A stretch of DNA of 53,356 nucleotides. Source: Acidobacteriota bacterium. Lineage in GTDB: Bacteria; Acidobacteriota; Terriglobia; Terriglobales; Acidobacteriaceae. Each line of letters starts with the position of its first letter. Position 1 is the first letter of the stretch. The stretch spans positions 1 to 53,356 of the forward strand of contig JAJZVZ010000013.1 of NCBI GenBank assembly GCA_021846945.1, read 5' to 3'. The notes beneath the pieces were generated by a model. The model was not told where the DNA came from, made no database searches, and was given only the letters and a program-made list of their open reading frames with translations. The translations under genes and the position numbers were made by a program. Positions 25,430 through 34,533 of this stretch are shown piece by piece.

Positions 25430-27271
25430 ATGAGTTATTCCGTTACAGTCCCGGACCGGGAGTATTTCGAAAAGAATATTCCCTGTCAGTCCGCCTGTCC
25501 GATCCATACCGAATGCGGGCGATATGTTCAGGCAATTGGAATTTCGAAGGACGAAGAGGCGTACCTGCTGGCGCGTGCGCCCAATCCCTTCGCCTATGTC
25601 CTGGGGAGGATCTGCGCGCATCCATGCGAAGACAACTGCCGGCGCGGCAAGATCGATGAACCGGTAGCAATCTGCGCGCTGAAGCGCTACGCAACCGAGC
25701 GCCACAACCTGGGCATGGGCCACGATCCTGAAAGAAAGGCGCTGCCTCCGGCACCCAAGCGCAACAAGCGCGTCGCGATTGTGGGAGCCGGCGTCTGTGG
25801 CCTGACCTGCGCGCATGACCTGGCGCTGCTGGGTTACACGGTCGAAGTTTTTGAATCCGCTCCCGTGCCGGGAGGAATGCTCTATCTGGGCATTCCACAG
25901 TTCCGTCTTCCCCGCGAGATCATCAAGATGGAGGTGGACAACATCCTCGCCATGGGAGTCACGCTGCACACGCGCGTGACGGTGGGGCGGGATATTTCGT
26001 TCAGCGAGCTGCGGTCGAAGTTTGACGCGGTTCTGTTGGCCACCGGCCTCAACAAGGGGCGGGAGTTGAACATTCCGGGCGCTCATCTCACGGGCGTTTA
26101 CAACGGCATTGATTTTCTGATCAACGTCAACCTAGGTTTTGAGATCGAGCTGGGCAAGCGCGTGGTTGTCGTCGGTGGCGGCAACGTGGCCATTGATGTG
26201 GCGCGCGCGGCGGTACGCCTGGTGCAGGAGGCAGCGGGAGATCCGACGGCTTCAGGCGAGGCGGACAAAAGCCTGCAACCCGCGCTCGATGCCGCGCGTA
26301 TGGCCATGCGTTCGGGCGCTGAACAGGTGAACATGGTCAGCCTGGAATCGCGCGCGCAAATGCCGGCATGGAAAGGCGAGATCGAAGAGGCCGAGCACGA
26401 AGGCATTGTGCTTGACAATGGGTGGGGGCCGAAGGAAGTTGTGGGCGAGAACGGCATCGCCACCGGCCTCAAGGTTCGCCGCTGCCTCAGCGTCTTCGAT
26501 GAGAAGGGACGCTTCAATCCGGCGTTCAGTGATGAAGAAAAGATTATTCCGTGCGATAGCGTGATCCTGGCCATCGGCCAGCAGGCGGATTTGTCATACC
26601 TGCAAAACGAAGATGGAGTACAGGCGACGCCGCGCGGAATTCTGAAGATCAATGAAGACTTGATGACTACGGCGCCCGGTGTCTTTGCGGGCGGCGACGT
26701 CGCCTTCGGACCGCGCATTCTGGTGGAGGCTGTTGCCAATGGCCACCGCTCGGCGCGCTCCATTCATGTCTATCTGAGCGGCAAGACGAAGAAGACGGTG
26801 CTTAGCCGATTCCGCATTCTGCCCAACTGGCGGATGCCGAGCGGTTATCTCTCCATTCCCCGGCAGAAGATGCCGGTCCTGGCGGCGAACCGGCGGATCG
26901 GCATCGCGGAAGTGGAGTTGGGCTTTGACGAGGAACAGGGACGCGCCGAAGGGCTTCGCTGCCTCAACTGCCAGGTGAACACGATCTTCGACGGGTCGAA
27001 ATGCATTCTCTGCGCGGGCTGCGTGGATGTGTGTCCTGAGAGTTGTTTGCGTCTGGTGGATCTGGTTCAAGTGAGCGGCGATGAGCGCTACGAAGCGCTG
27101 ATCGAGCGGCGCTACGGAGTGCCTGCCGCACAACTGCGGGCAGGCCAGGCTGGCGCCATCATCAAGAACGAAGAAAAGTGCATCCGATGCGGCCTTTGCG
27201 CCCAGCGGTGCCCAACGCAGGCCATCACCATGGAGGCCTTGGATCGGAAAGAACGTGAAGTTTTTGAATAG
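25430..27271 (+). CDS. FAD/NAD(P)-binding oxidoreductase, GltD-like, with C-terminal ferredoxin domains
   Basis: A 613-aa flavoprotein of the GltD family. N-terminal cysteines C19/C23/C29 and C62/C66/C70 belong to the Fe-S-binding helical domain. The FAD-binding GAGVCG is at 119-124, and a second dinucleotide fold (VVVVGGGNVAID) binds NAD(P). The C-terminus has two 4Fe-4S motifs, one starting at C525 (C525/C528/C531/C535) and one at C584 (C584/C587/C590/C594). It lies 12 bases before the Rieske gene. Similar flavoproteins beside Rieske/cytochrome b genes are known in anammox planctomycetes, where they are proposed to link quinol and NAD(P). No signal peptide, so it would sit on the cytoplasmic face. 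That it reduces NAD(P)+ here is inference. Confidence 0.85.
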   Translation: MSYSVTVPDREYFEKNIPCQSACPIHTECGRYVQAIGISKDEEAYLLARAPNPFAYVLGRICAHPCEDNCRRGKIDEPVAICALKRYATERHNLGMGHDPERKALPPAPKRNKRVAIVGAGVCGLTCAHDLALLGYTVEVFESAPVPGGMLYLGIPQFRLPREIIKMEVDNILAMGVTLHTRVTVGRDISFSELRSKFDAVLLATGLNKGRELNIPGAHLTGVYNGIDFLINVNLGFEIELGKRVVVVGGGNVAIDVARAAVRLVQEAAGDPTASGEADKSLQPALDAARMAMRSGAEQVNMVSLESRAQMPAWKGEIEEAEHEGIVLDNGWGPKEVVGENGIATGLKVRRCLSVFDEKGRFNPAFSDEEKIIPCDSVILAIGQQADLSYLQNEDGVQATPRGILKINEDLMTTAPGVFAGGDVAFGPRILVEAVANGHRSARSIHVYLSGKTKKTVLSRFRILPNWRMPSGYLSIPRQKMPVLAANRRIGIAEVELGFDEEQGRAEGLRCLNCQVNTIFDGSKCILCAGCVDVCPESCLRLVDLVQVSGDERYEALIERRYGVPAAQLRAGQAGAIIKNEEKCIRCGLCAQRCPTQAITMEALDRKEREVFE

Positions 27272-27283
27272 GAGAGCAGCGCA

Positions 27284-27739
27284 ATGAATCGACGATCTTT
27301 TCTCAGTTGGGGAACGGCGGGCATGGCAACGCTCGGTTCAGCTATGGCGGTGAGTTTTGGCGCCGTCGTGCGGTTTATGACTCCGAGTGTGTTCTATGAG
27401 CCGCCGCAAACGTTCAAGATAGGCAAGCCCCTGGATTTCGCCTACGGCGCGCCAACCTTTCTGGCCGACGAAAAGATTTACGTCTTTCGGGATCGGGACA
27501 AGGGGTTTTCAGTGGCCAGCGCAGTATGCACGCATTTAGGTTGCACGGTCAAGTTCTTCACGAACGACGACCAGTTTCACTGCCCTTGCCATGGCAGTAT
27601 CTTTGCCGAAAGCGGCAAGGTTGTTCATGGCCCCGCGCCCAGGCCGCTGAACTGGTTTGAGGTAACGCTTGCGCGCGACGGCCAACTTCTCGTCGATAAA
27701 GATAAAATCGTGCCGGCCAGCTACCGGTTGATGGTGTAA
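27284..27739 (+). CDS. Rieske [2Fe-2S] protein of a cytochrome bc complex
   Basis: A 151-aa protein anchored by one N-terminal helix (about 11-32) preceded by RRSFL, consistent with Tat-dependent insertion. The cluster is bound by C82-T-H84-L-G-C87 and C100-P-C102-H103-G-S, both complete, including the disulfide cysteines C87 and C102. It takes electrons from quinol at the periplasmic side and passes them to a cytochrome c. Only 2 bases separate it from the cytochrome b gene, so both are subunits of one complex. Confidence 0.95.
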   Translation: MNRRSFLSWGTAGMATLGSAMAVSFGAVVRFMTPSVFYEPPQTFKIGKPLDFAYGAPTFLADEKIYVFRDRDKGFSVASAVCTHLGCTVKFFTNDDQFHCPCHGSIFAESGKVVHGPAPRPLNWFEVTLARDGQLLVDKDKIVPASYRLMV

Positions 27740-27741
27740 CC

Positions 27742-29028
27742 ATGAATTTGATCCGGGAAATCTGGCAATCTATTGTCCGGCGTGATCCCTTGTCCACTGA
27801 CAAGGGCAAGTCGGAGCTGGTCTTTCTCAACGTTTGGCTGCACATTCATCCGGCCAAGGTGAAGAAAGAGCACTTCAAGTTCAACCACACCTTTTACCTG
27901 GGTTTCATCACCTTCTTCCTGTTCCTCGTCCTGGTCACAACCGGGATCGCGCTGATGTGCTATTACCGGCCTTATCCGTCGGTGGCGTACCAGGACATGA
28001 AGGACCTGCAGTTTGTCGTCTTCATGGGCCCGTTTCTACGCAGCATGCATCGCTGGGCGGCGCACGCCATGGTGATATGCGTATTTCTTCATATGTGCCG
28101 CGTGTTTTATACGGGGTCGTATAAGAAACCGCGGCAGTTTAACTGGGTCGTCGGCGTGATTCTTCTGCTGCTGACTCTGGGGCTGTCATTCACAGGCTAC
28201 CTGTTGCCCTGGGACCAGCTTGCGTTCTGGGCCATTACGGTGGGGACCAACATCGGCGGTTATGCTCCATTCGTTGGCAACTACATTCGAGAGTTGTTGC
28301 TGGGCGGGCATACCGTTGGGCAGGAAGCACTGATTCGCTTCTATGTTCTCCATGTCGCGGTGCTTCCTTCACTCGTCATTCTTCTCACCATTGTTCACTT
28401 CTGGCGGATCCGCAAGGATGGCGGCCTCTCGCGGCCGATCTGGAAGCTGAAGCCGAACAAGCCTGAAGAACTGGTGACCATCGGCGCAACACCGCAAACC
28501 GCGCCGCTGCAGGCAGTGGCGGCTTCTAGCGATAAGACCTACGGCTTGATGGAGGTCGTCACCGGCAAACCCATCTTCGAAACGGTCGCTCCCGAAGAGG
28601 AAGAAGACGCGGTCTTTTCGTATCCGTTCGCGTTCTTCCGCGAGGCCATTGCTCTGATGGCAACGGTGACGGTGGTGATGGCGACGTCGTTGTTCTGGCA
28701 TGCGCCGCTTGAAGAATTGGCCAATCCGGCCAAGACTCCGAATCCAGCCAAGGCTCCGTGGTACTTTCTGGGGCTCCAGGAACTGGTCAGTCACTCGGCC
28801 TTGATCGGTGGAGTGGTTGCGCCGTCGCTGATGGTGCTGGCGCTGCTGGTGATACCGTACTTTGACCGGAACCCCAGCCGCAGGCCCTCTGACCGGAAGT
28901 GGGCGATCTGGCTCTTCACCATCTTCGTTGTTATCAATCTGGTTCTGATTGTCATTGGAACCTTCTTCCGTGGCCCAGGCTGGGCATTTGTTCCACCTTG
29001 GGTACACGTTGTTGCGGGGGCAGAGTAA
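27742..29028 (+). CDS. Cytochrome b of a bc-type complex (b6 plus subunit IV fused)
   Basis: A 428-aa membrane protein. Haem ligands H103/H117 and H204/H219 have 14- and 15-residue spacing, the cytochrome b6 pattern rather than the mitochondrial-type 14/14. The C-terminal third (about 295-420) is like subunit IV. The Qo-site motif, normally PEWY, reads APWY (338-341), so the glutamate is absent. A long charged linker (about 225-295) joins the parts. It overlaps the hexahaem cytochrome gene by one base (TAATG). Together with the Rieske protein and cytochrome c it forms a quinol:cytochrome c oxidoreductase. Confidence 0.93.
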   Translation: MNLIREIWQSIVRRDPLSTDKGKSELVFLNVWLHIHPAKVKKEHFKFNHTFYLGFITFFLFLVLVTTGIALMCYYRPYPSVAYQDMKDLQFVVFMGPFLRSMHRWAAHAMVICVFLHMCRVFYTGSYKKPRQFNWVVGVILLLLTLGLSFTGYLLPWDQLAFWAITVGTNIGGYAPFVGNYIRELLLGGHTVGQEALIRFYVLHVAVLPSLVILLTIVHFWRIRKDGGLSRPIWKLKPNKPEELVTIGATPQTAPLQAVAASSDKTYGLMEVVTGKPIFETVAPEEEEDAVFSYPFAFFREAIALMATVTVVMATSLFWHAPLEELANPAKTPNPAKAPWYFLGLQELVSHSALIGGVVAPSLMVLALLVIPYFDRNPSRRPSDRKWAIWLFTIFVVINLVLIVIGTFFRGPGWAFVPPWVHVVAGAE

Positions 29029-30419
29029 TGGGACGCAGATTACCGCAAATATTCTTCGCGCTAAGCTTGTTCGCGTTGGTGCTGATCATAGCGGCGGTGT
29101 GGCAAGCCAGCACTCCCTCGTGGAAGAAGTATCAGCATGAGTACCTGCAAATGGAGGCGCAGGGAGAGCCTAACGCGGTGACCAAAGCCGCCGTTCTCAA
29201 CACGCCTCCGCAGATTCAGCAAATCCTGCTGCCGGGGTTGCAGCGGGTTGATCGCTGTACCACATGCCACCAGGGCGTGGAAGATCCGACCATGAAGAAT
29301 GCGCCGGAGCCTTTCCACTATCACCAGGGGCTCGGTCCCCACGTGCCTTCCAAATTTGGCTGCACCATTTGCCATGGAGGCCAGGGGCTGGCTACTGATG
29401 TAAAGGATGCGCACGGAAACGTGCCGTTCTGGCAGACGCCACTGCTGCCGGCCGATTACGTGCGCGCCTCCTGCGGGCGATGCCACAAGGAAGGCGATAT
29501 TCCCGGCGTTCCCGAGCTGACCGAGGGGCGGCGGCTCTTCGAGACGGAGGGATGCCGCGGCTGCCATAAACTGAACGGCATTGGCGGCAGCATCGGCCCG
29601 GACCTCAGCGAAGAAGGCGCCAGCCTCCGCTCGCCGCAGTGGCTGGAGCAGCATTTCCTGAACCCCAGCGCGGTTTCTCCGGGCTCCGCGATGCCCAACT
29701 TCCACTTCACTCGCGGCCAGGCGCGCGCGCTCACGTACTACATGCTCTCGCTAACCAATGCGGACATGGGGGCTTATTATGCGAGCGAGCCGTTGATACC
29801 CAGCCCCAGCTACGGCCGCGAACTTTTCGTTCAAAAGGACTGCCTCGTTTGTCACTCGATTGGCGGCGTGGGAGCAAAAGTGGGACCCGATCTTCTCGGC
29901 GTCACCAAGCGGCACTCGACCAATTGGCTTGACGAACAACTGGTGAATCCACAGCTCGTGTATCCGGGCAGCTCCATGCCGGCGTTTGACATGCCGGCCA
30001 CCGAGCGAAAAGCTGTAATCGCCTTTCTGGCGACTGCCACAGCGACGGATGCGCAGGCGATCGTGGCCGGCAAGGGGCAAGCCCCTACTCCTGAAGATGC
30101 CGCGATTGCAGCGGGCAAGCTCGACTTTGGGCGTTTTGGCTGCGCAGGCTGTCACGGTACCGATCTCCAGGGCGGCGTGCCGAATCCCAACGCGCAAGGC
30201 GGAGAAGTGCCTTCGCTGCTGCACCTTGCAAGCGACTACTCGAAGGATGATGTTCTTGAGATCATCCGCAACGGCAGAGTGCCACCACTGGCAAATACAA
30301 AGGGACCGCAACCGCCCTTGTATATGCCCGCGTGGAAGAACCTGCTCAGCGACGAGGACATTCACCAGATTGTCGAGTTCCTCTGGTCAAAGCAACAGAA
30401 GTCGCAGGACAACTGGTAG
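29028..30419 (+). CDS. Hexahaem cytochrome c subunit of the bc complex
   Basis: A 463-aa protein anchored by an N-terminal helix (about 8-25) with six CXXCH sites: C77, C112, C149, C176, C272 and C372. The last three sit in class-I-like domains, each followed by a plausible methionine ligand (PGSAMPNF, PGSSMPAF, LYMPAW); the first three lack this and may be bis-histidine. It replaces cytochrome c1/f in this complex and could hand electrons to or from the periplasmic monohaem cytochromes. The ATG at 29028 overlaps the cytochrome b stop; the longer open frame to 28899 lies inside cytochrome b. Last gene before the terminator. Confidence 0.92.
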   Translation: MGRRLPQIFFALSLFALVLIIAAVWQASTPSWKKYQHEYLQMEAQGEPNAVTKAAVLNTPPQIQQILLPGLQRVDRCTTCHQGVEDPTMKNAPEPFHYHQGLGPHVPSKFGCTICHGGQGLATDVKDAHGNVPFWQTPLLPADYVRASCGRCHKEGDIPGVPELTEGRRLFETEGCRGCHKLNGIGGSIGPDLSEEGASLRSPQWLEQHFLNPSAVSPGSAMPNFHFTRGQARALTYYMLSLTNADMGAYYASEPLIPSPSYGRELFVQKDCLVCHSIGGVGAKVGPDLLGVTKRHSTNWLDEQLVNPQLVYPGSSMPAFDMPATERKAVIAFLATATATDAQAIVAGKGQAPTPEDAAIAAGKLDFGRFGCAGCHGTDLQGGVPNPNAQGGEVPSLLHLASDYSKDDVLEIIRNGRVPPLANTKGPQPPLYMPAWKNLLSDEDIHQIVEFLWSKQQKSQDNW

Positions 30420-30450
30420 CTGCCGGATTACCTCACTGGCAAAAACATTT

Positions 30451-30497
30451 CAAGCCGGAATCCCGTTGCACGAGCAACAGAATTCCGGCTTGTTTTT
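30451..30497 (+). terminator. Rho-independent terminator of the cytochrome operon
   Basis: CAAGCCGGAAT (30451-30461) pairs with ATTCCGGCTTG (30482-30492), with an inner GTTGC/GCAAC hairpin, followed directly by TTTTT. It is 31 bases past the last cytochrome stop and marks the end of the transcription unit that begins at the sigma-54 promoter. Confidence 0.85.
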
Positions 30498-30670
30498 GCT
30501 TGGAGCAGGATCAGAGCTTCAGCGCCACTCCCGAAGTTCTGAGAGGCAGCTCTTGCTGTAAGACCGAACCGTGCTTCGGCATCCAGGTTCGTTGCAGCCG
30601 CGCAGAATCTGCTACAGCCGGGCAGCGAGCCGAACGGGCGCCGGCGAACGCGCAGCCCGCAAGGATCAGT

Positions 30671-31186
30671 TCATGCGGCTTCCCGGCAGAGATCACCTTC
30701 CAGAAAATAGAGCGGCGCGGAACCCTCCATGCACCCGCTGATCTCAATCAGGAAGATGGAGAAGTTGGAGGCCCCGTAGAAGACAACGCTCCGGTCAGGT
30801 GGAAGCCACGCCAGTACATCGATCAGATCTTGTGGCGCGAGGCGCAGCACGAACACATCCGGGATGGGAAACGGTGTCCACTGCGATTCCGGTCTGAGAT
30901 CGATGACGACCGGGTGATTGGACTCGTCGCCAAGCAGAGTCCTGAACACATCGACGGAGATCCATTTTGTCGGCCGGGTCTGCTTCTGAGCAGGCTCAGC
31001 GCCACCGGGGACCTGCACAGGCAGCGCGGGCACAGGGGTGCGGCCGGCGGAAGGCAGAGGATTGACCTGGGAGTCGTCGAAATAGTTGTGTCTGCCGATT
31101 CGCGAAATCTGCCATATGGGAATGGTCACGCCTGCCAGGGCGATCGCAGACAGAGACCAAAGTGACAGGGAGCCAAGCGTATCCAT
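30671..31186 (-). CDS. Membrane-anchored rhodanese-like protein lacking the catalytic cysteine
   Basis: A 171-aa protein with one N-terminal membrane helix (about 8-26), a proline-rich linker, and a rhodanese-fold domain (about 75-165, with VVIDLRPESQW). The active-site loop where cysteine should stand reads VVFYGASN, so sulfur transfer is unlikely; the protein is probably a binding or signalling variant. The ATG at 31186 follows GGAGGAG, a strong ribosome binding site; the longer open frame is not supported. Convergent with the cytochrome operon, which ends 251 bases away. Confidence 0.65.
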   Translation of the reverse strand: MDTLGSLSLWSLSAIALAGVTIPIWQISRIGRHNYFDDSQVNPLPSAGRTPVPALPVQVPGGAEPAQKQTRPTKWISVDVFRTLLGDESNHPVVIDLRPESQWTPFPIPDVFVLRLAPQDLIDVLAWLPPDRSVVFYGASNFSIFLIEISGCMEGSAPLYFLEGDLCREAA

Positions 31187-31934
31187 GGTGTGCTCCTCCA
31201 CAAGAAAAAAAGGCTGAGGTGTGCAGTTGATTCCGCGGCATGCTGTCTCCGCGCCCACGCATGGGCGCAGCCGCAACGCCGTCTCAGGCTCGAAGGCACT
31301 GGCTGGCTGGAGGCGAACGAAGCGGGACCAGGGATGCAGACAGCGAAAATCTGCGAACAGACACGGGCACAGCGCGTGCGTCGGCGCAGCCAACGCTGCA
31401 TCGTAGCTGCGCAGGAATGGAGAGAGCCTGTGAGGTAACGGGAGCAAGCCGGATTCCGTGCCTTGATGTGACAGGTCCGAAGTCATACCGGATCTCGATC
31501 CATAATCTCAAAACCGAAGCGCGCTGCTCGCGGTCGGGATGGAAATGATAGTAGGACAGCCTGGAGGCAGCTCCCCAAAAGACGATGGCGGCTGCCAGTG
31601 CGATGAGTCCAAAGCAATACGGTCTGAAGGTCCGCCGCAACGAAGAGAGGGTGCTTCGCGCCGGCATTCTCATTCCGAAAATGGCTTTCAGCGTGACGCT
31701 TCTCACATTCGTGATTCGATTCCCTGCAGACAATTTGTTGAGCCGCTCCTTGCGGGCGTTGAAAGAGCGCAACACAAGAATAGACTCCGTTCAGCGCGCA
31801 ATGTTGCGTCGGGCGCGAATGAATTTTCTATAACTGGAATCCGGAAATCAGAAGGCACGTTTTGCCCGCTGCGCGCATCTTAGGGAGTGAAGGTGCGATT
31901 TACCGCCAAAAATTGAGATTCATTGGAGCCTGCG
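31187..31934. other. Stretch with at most one doubtful gene
   Basis: About 750 bases between the rhodanese-like gene and the long phosphorylase. On the minus strand it holds a doubtful small membrane-protein frame (listed separately) and otherwise the divergent promoters. I see no RNA gene, repeat or mobile-element remnant. Confidence 0.5.
31284..31673 (-). CDS. Possible small single-pass membrane protein
   Basis: Not recognised with certainty. From the ATG at 31673 (an upstream ATG at 31775 is also in frame) the frame gives about 129 aa. It has one clear membrane helix (CFGLIALAAAIVFWGAA) followed by SRLSYYHFHPDREQRASVLRLWIEIR, which resembles small acidobacterial hypothetical proteins with a helix followed by a KLSLYH-like stretch. 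The C-terminal half looks less protein-like. The frame may be chance. Confidence 0.35.
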   Translation of the reverse strand: MRMPARSTLSSLRRTFRPYCFGLIALAAAIVFWGAASRLSYYHFHPDREQRASVLRLWIEIRYDFGPVTSRHGIRLAPVTSQALSIPAQLRCSVGCADARAVPVSVRRFSLSASLVPLRSPPASQCLRA

Positions 31935-34463
31935 ATGGAAGCAGATTCTTCTTCAGGGGCCTCTACGCCCGAATCCTCTGTGATGGCCGCATTGACAGAG
32001 GTTGCGATGAACCTGCGATGGTCATGGAACCACGCCGCGGATGACTTGTGGAGCCAGCTCGATCCGGAGATGTGGGAGCTGACGCGGAACCCGTGGGCGA
32101 TGCTGCAGACGGTGTCGCATGAAAAGCTGGAGGCTTCGGCGGCTGACGTTCAGTTCCGCGAGAAGCTCAATGAGATCCTGGCGCGGAGAAAGCGGCGCGA
32201 AGAGACTGCGAGTTGGTTTGAGCGAACCCATCCTGAGGCACAATTCAAGTCGGTGGCGTACTTCAGCATGGAATACATGTTGAGCGATGCCTTGCCGATC
32301 TACTCCGGCGGCCTGGGCAATGTGGCTGGCGATCAGCTGAAGGCTGCCAGCGATCTTGGTGTTCCGGTGGTCGGTGTCGGATTGTTGTACCAGGTAGGCT
32401 ATTTTCGTCAGCGAATTGATGTTGAGGGCCGGCAGTTGGCGCTCTATCCCTTCAACGACCCCGGACAACTTCCCATCCGGCCGGTGCGTCAAGTTTCGGG
32501 TGAGTGGTTGCGGATTGCCTTGCAGTTGCCTGGCTTCAGACTATGGGTGCGGGCCTGGGAGGTGGAGGTGGGGCGGGTAAAGCTGTATCTGCTCGACACC
32601 AACGATCCGGCCAACCTGCCTGAGTACCGTCCCATCACCGGCGAGCTCTATGGCGGCGGGCCTGAGTTGCGAATCATCCAGGAACAGGTGCTGGGAATCG
32701 GCGGCTGGCGGTTGCTGCGCGCGCTCGGTCTCAGGCCAGAGGTCTGTCACCTCAACGAGGGCCACGCGGCCTTCGTGGTTCTGGAGAGAGCGCGAGACTA
32801 CATGGAGGAGGCGAACGTACCCTTCGAGACGGCGCTTGCCATCACGCGCGCCGGCAACCTCTTCACCACGCATACACCGGTTGCAGCCGGCTTTGACCGG
32901 TTTGCTCCCAGCCTTGTCGAGCGGCGATTTCGCGGCTACGCCCAGGAGCGGTTACGCATTTCGATGCGCGATTTCCTGGCGCTGGGCCGGCAGAATCACT
33001 GTGACGATTCCGAACCGTTCAGCATGGCTTTGCTTGCGATGCGCGGTAGCGGCGCGGTGAATGGCGTCAGCCGCCTGCATGGGCAGGTGAGCCGGCACCT
33101 CTTCCAGAATGTTTTTCCGCGATGGCCCGAGGCGGAAGTGCCGATCGGGTACGTGACGAATGGAGTGCACGTGCCCATCTGGGATTCGACGGAGGCCGAC
33201 AATCTGTGGACCGAGGCCTGCGGACCACAGCGATGGGACTCCGATGAGACAAGGCTCGGTGATGGTATTCGGCAGGTGCCCGACGCGCACCTGTGGCGAA
33301 TGCGCAAAGTCGCCCGCAAATCGCTCGTGGAGTTCATCCGCAAGCGGCTGGTGCGCCAGGTCGCGGGGCACGGTGGTTCCGAAGACGAGATTGCGCAGGT
33401 CGAGAAGATCTTCGAATCAGATACGCTTACGCTGGGTTTTGCCCGCCGCTTCGCCACCTATAAGCGGCCCAATCTGCTTCTGCACAATCCCGAGCGCCTG
33501 ATGGCAATTCTCACGAATCAGACGCGGCCTGTGCAGTTGGTGCTCGCCGGCAAAGCGCATCCGCAAGACACCGAAGGGCAGGAGATGATCCGGCAGTGGA
33601 TCGAGTTTATCCGCCGCACGCCCGCCCGCTCGCAGGTGGTCTTTCTCAGCGACTATGACATGCGCCTGACGGAGCACCTTGTACAGGGCGTGGATGTGTG
33701 GCTGAATATGCCGCGCCGGCCCTGGGAGGCATGTGGGACGAGCGGCATGAAGGTGCTTGTGAATGGCGGCCTGAACCTCTCCGAGCTGGATGGCTGGTGG
33801 GCGGAAGCGTATACGCCCGAGGTGGGATGGGCGCTTGGCGACGGCCGCGAGCACGGCGATGATCCTGCCTGGGACGCCGCCGAAGCCGAGCAGCTCTATA
33901 CGCTGCTGGAACAGGAAGTGATCCCGGAGTTCTACGATCGCGACGCATCGGGCGTCCCCGTCGCCTGGATCCGGCGCATGCGCGAGAGCATGGCGCGCCT
34001 CACGCCTGCCTTCTCGGCCACGCGCTGCGTGCGCGAATATACCGAAAAGCACTATCTTCCGCTGGCCTCTGCCTACCGGCGGCGCAGTTCGGATGGAACC
34101 AGCATCGCAGAGAGCCTCTTGAACTGGCGCCGCGAACTTGCCAGTCACTGGTCCAGGCTGCGCTTTGGCCCGCTGCGCGTTGAGACCGAGGACGAAACCC
34201 ATTGCTTCCAGTTACAGGTCTGCCTGGATGAATTAGGGCCCGAGGCGGTTCAAGTGGAGCTCTACGCCGAAAGTCGCGACGGAGGGGAACCGGTTCGTCA
34301 TGTGATGACGCGGGGAGAAGCGCTGGTAGGCCAGAATGCATGGCGCTTTTCAGCGAGCGTTCCCGCGGATCGGCCCGCGAGCGACTATACGCCGAGGATC
34401 GTTGCGTATCATCCCGAGGCATTCGTTCCCCTCGAGGAGGCACACATTCTCTGGTATCGCTGA
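31935..34463 (+). CDS. Alpha-glucan phosphorylase, GT35, long form
   Basis: An 842-aa GT35 enzyme degrading glycogen or maltodextrin to glucose 1-phosphate. It has an additional N-terminal domain (about 1-105) before VAYFSMEYMLSDALPIYSGG, then HLNEGHAAF, FTTHTPVAAGFDRF, LGFARRFATYKRPNL and ACGTSGMKVLVNG with the PLP lysine, and a beta-rich C-terminal domain (about 730-842) that the short enzyme at 8627-10390 lacks. The ATG at 31935 follows TGGAG with 6 bases spacing; an upstream in-frame TTG at 31923 is less likely. The gene is followed by a perfect 13-bp hairpin. Confidence 0.9.
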   Translation: MEADSSSGASTPESSVMAALTEVAMNLRWSWNHAADDLWSQLDPEMWELTRNPWAMLQTVSHEKLEASAADVQFREKLNEILARRKRREETASWFERTHPEAQFKSVAYFSMEYMLSDALPIYSGGLGNVAGDQLKAASDLGVPVVGVGLLYQVGYFRQRIDVEGRQLALYPFNDPGQLPIRPVRQVSGEWLRIALQLPGFRLWVRAWEVEVGRVKLYLLDTNDPANLPEYRPITGELYGGGPELRIIQEQVLGIGGWRLLRALGLRPEVCHLNEGHAAFVVLERARDYMEEANVPFETALAITRAGNLFTTHTPVAAGFDRFAPSLVERRFRGYAQERLRISMRDFLALGRQNHCDDSEPFSMALLAMRGSGAVNGVSRLHGQVSRHLFQNVFPRWPEAEVPIGYVTNGVHVPIWDSTEADNLWTEACGPQRWDSDETRLGDGIRQVPDAHLWRMRKVARKSLVEFIRKRLVRQVAGHGGSEDEIAQVEKIFESDTLTLGFARRFATYKRPNLLLHNPERLMAILTNQTRPVQLVLAGKAHPQDTEGQEMIRQWIEFIRRTPARSQVVFLSDYDMRLTEHLVQGVDVWLNMPRRPWEACGTSGMKVLVNGGLNLSELDGWWAEAYTPEVGWALGDGREHGDDPAWDAAEAEQLYTLLEQEVIPEFYDRDASGVPVAWIRRMRESMARLTPAFSATRCVREYTEKHYLPLASAYRRRSSDGTSIAESLLNWRRELASHWSRLRFGPLRVETEDETHCFQLQVCLDELGPEAVQVELYAESRDGGEPVRHVMTRGEALVGQNAWRFSASVPADRPASDYTPRIVAYHPEAFVPLEEAHILWYR

Positions 34464-34484
34464 GGTGGGCGGAGGGAGCCCGCC

Positions 34485-34517
34485 GCGCAAGGCCCTCAAA
34501 AGGGGAGGGCCTTGCGC
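34485..34517. terminator. Bidirectional terminator hairpin between convergent genes
   Basis: GCGCAAGGCCCTC (34485-34497) and GAGGGCCTTGCGC (34505-34517) make a perfect 13-bp stem with a 7-base loop. It lies between the convergent phosphorylase and thioesterase genes. There is no T run, so it may stop polymerase with Rho or protect 3' ends. Confidence 0.6.
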
Positions 34518-34533
34518 AGGTGCGGAGCCGCTC

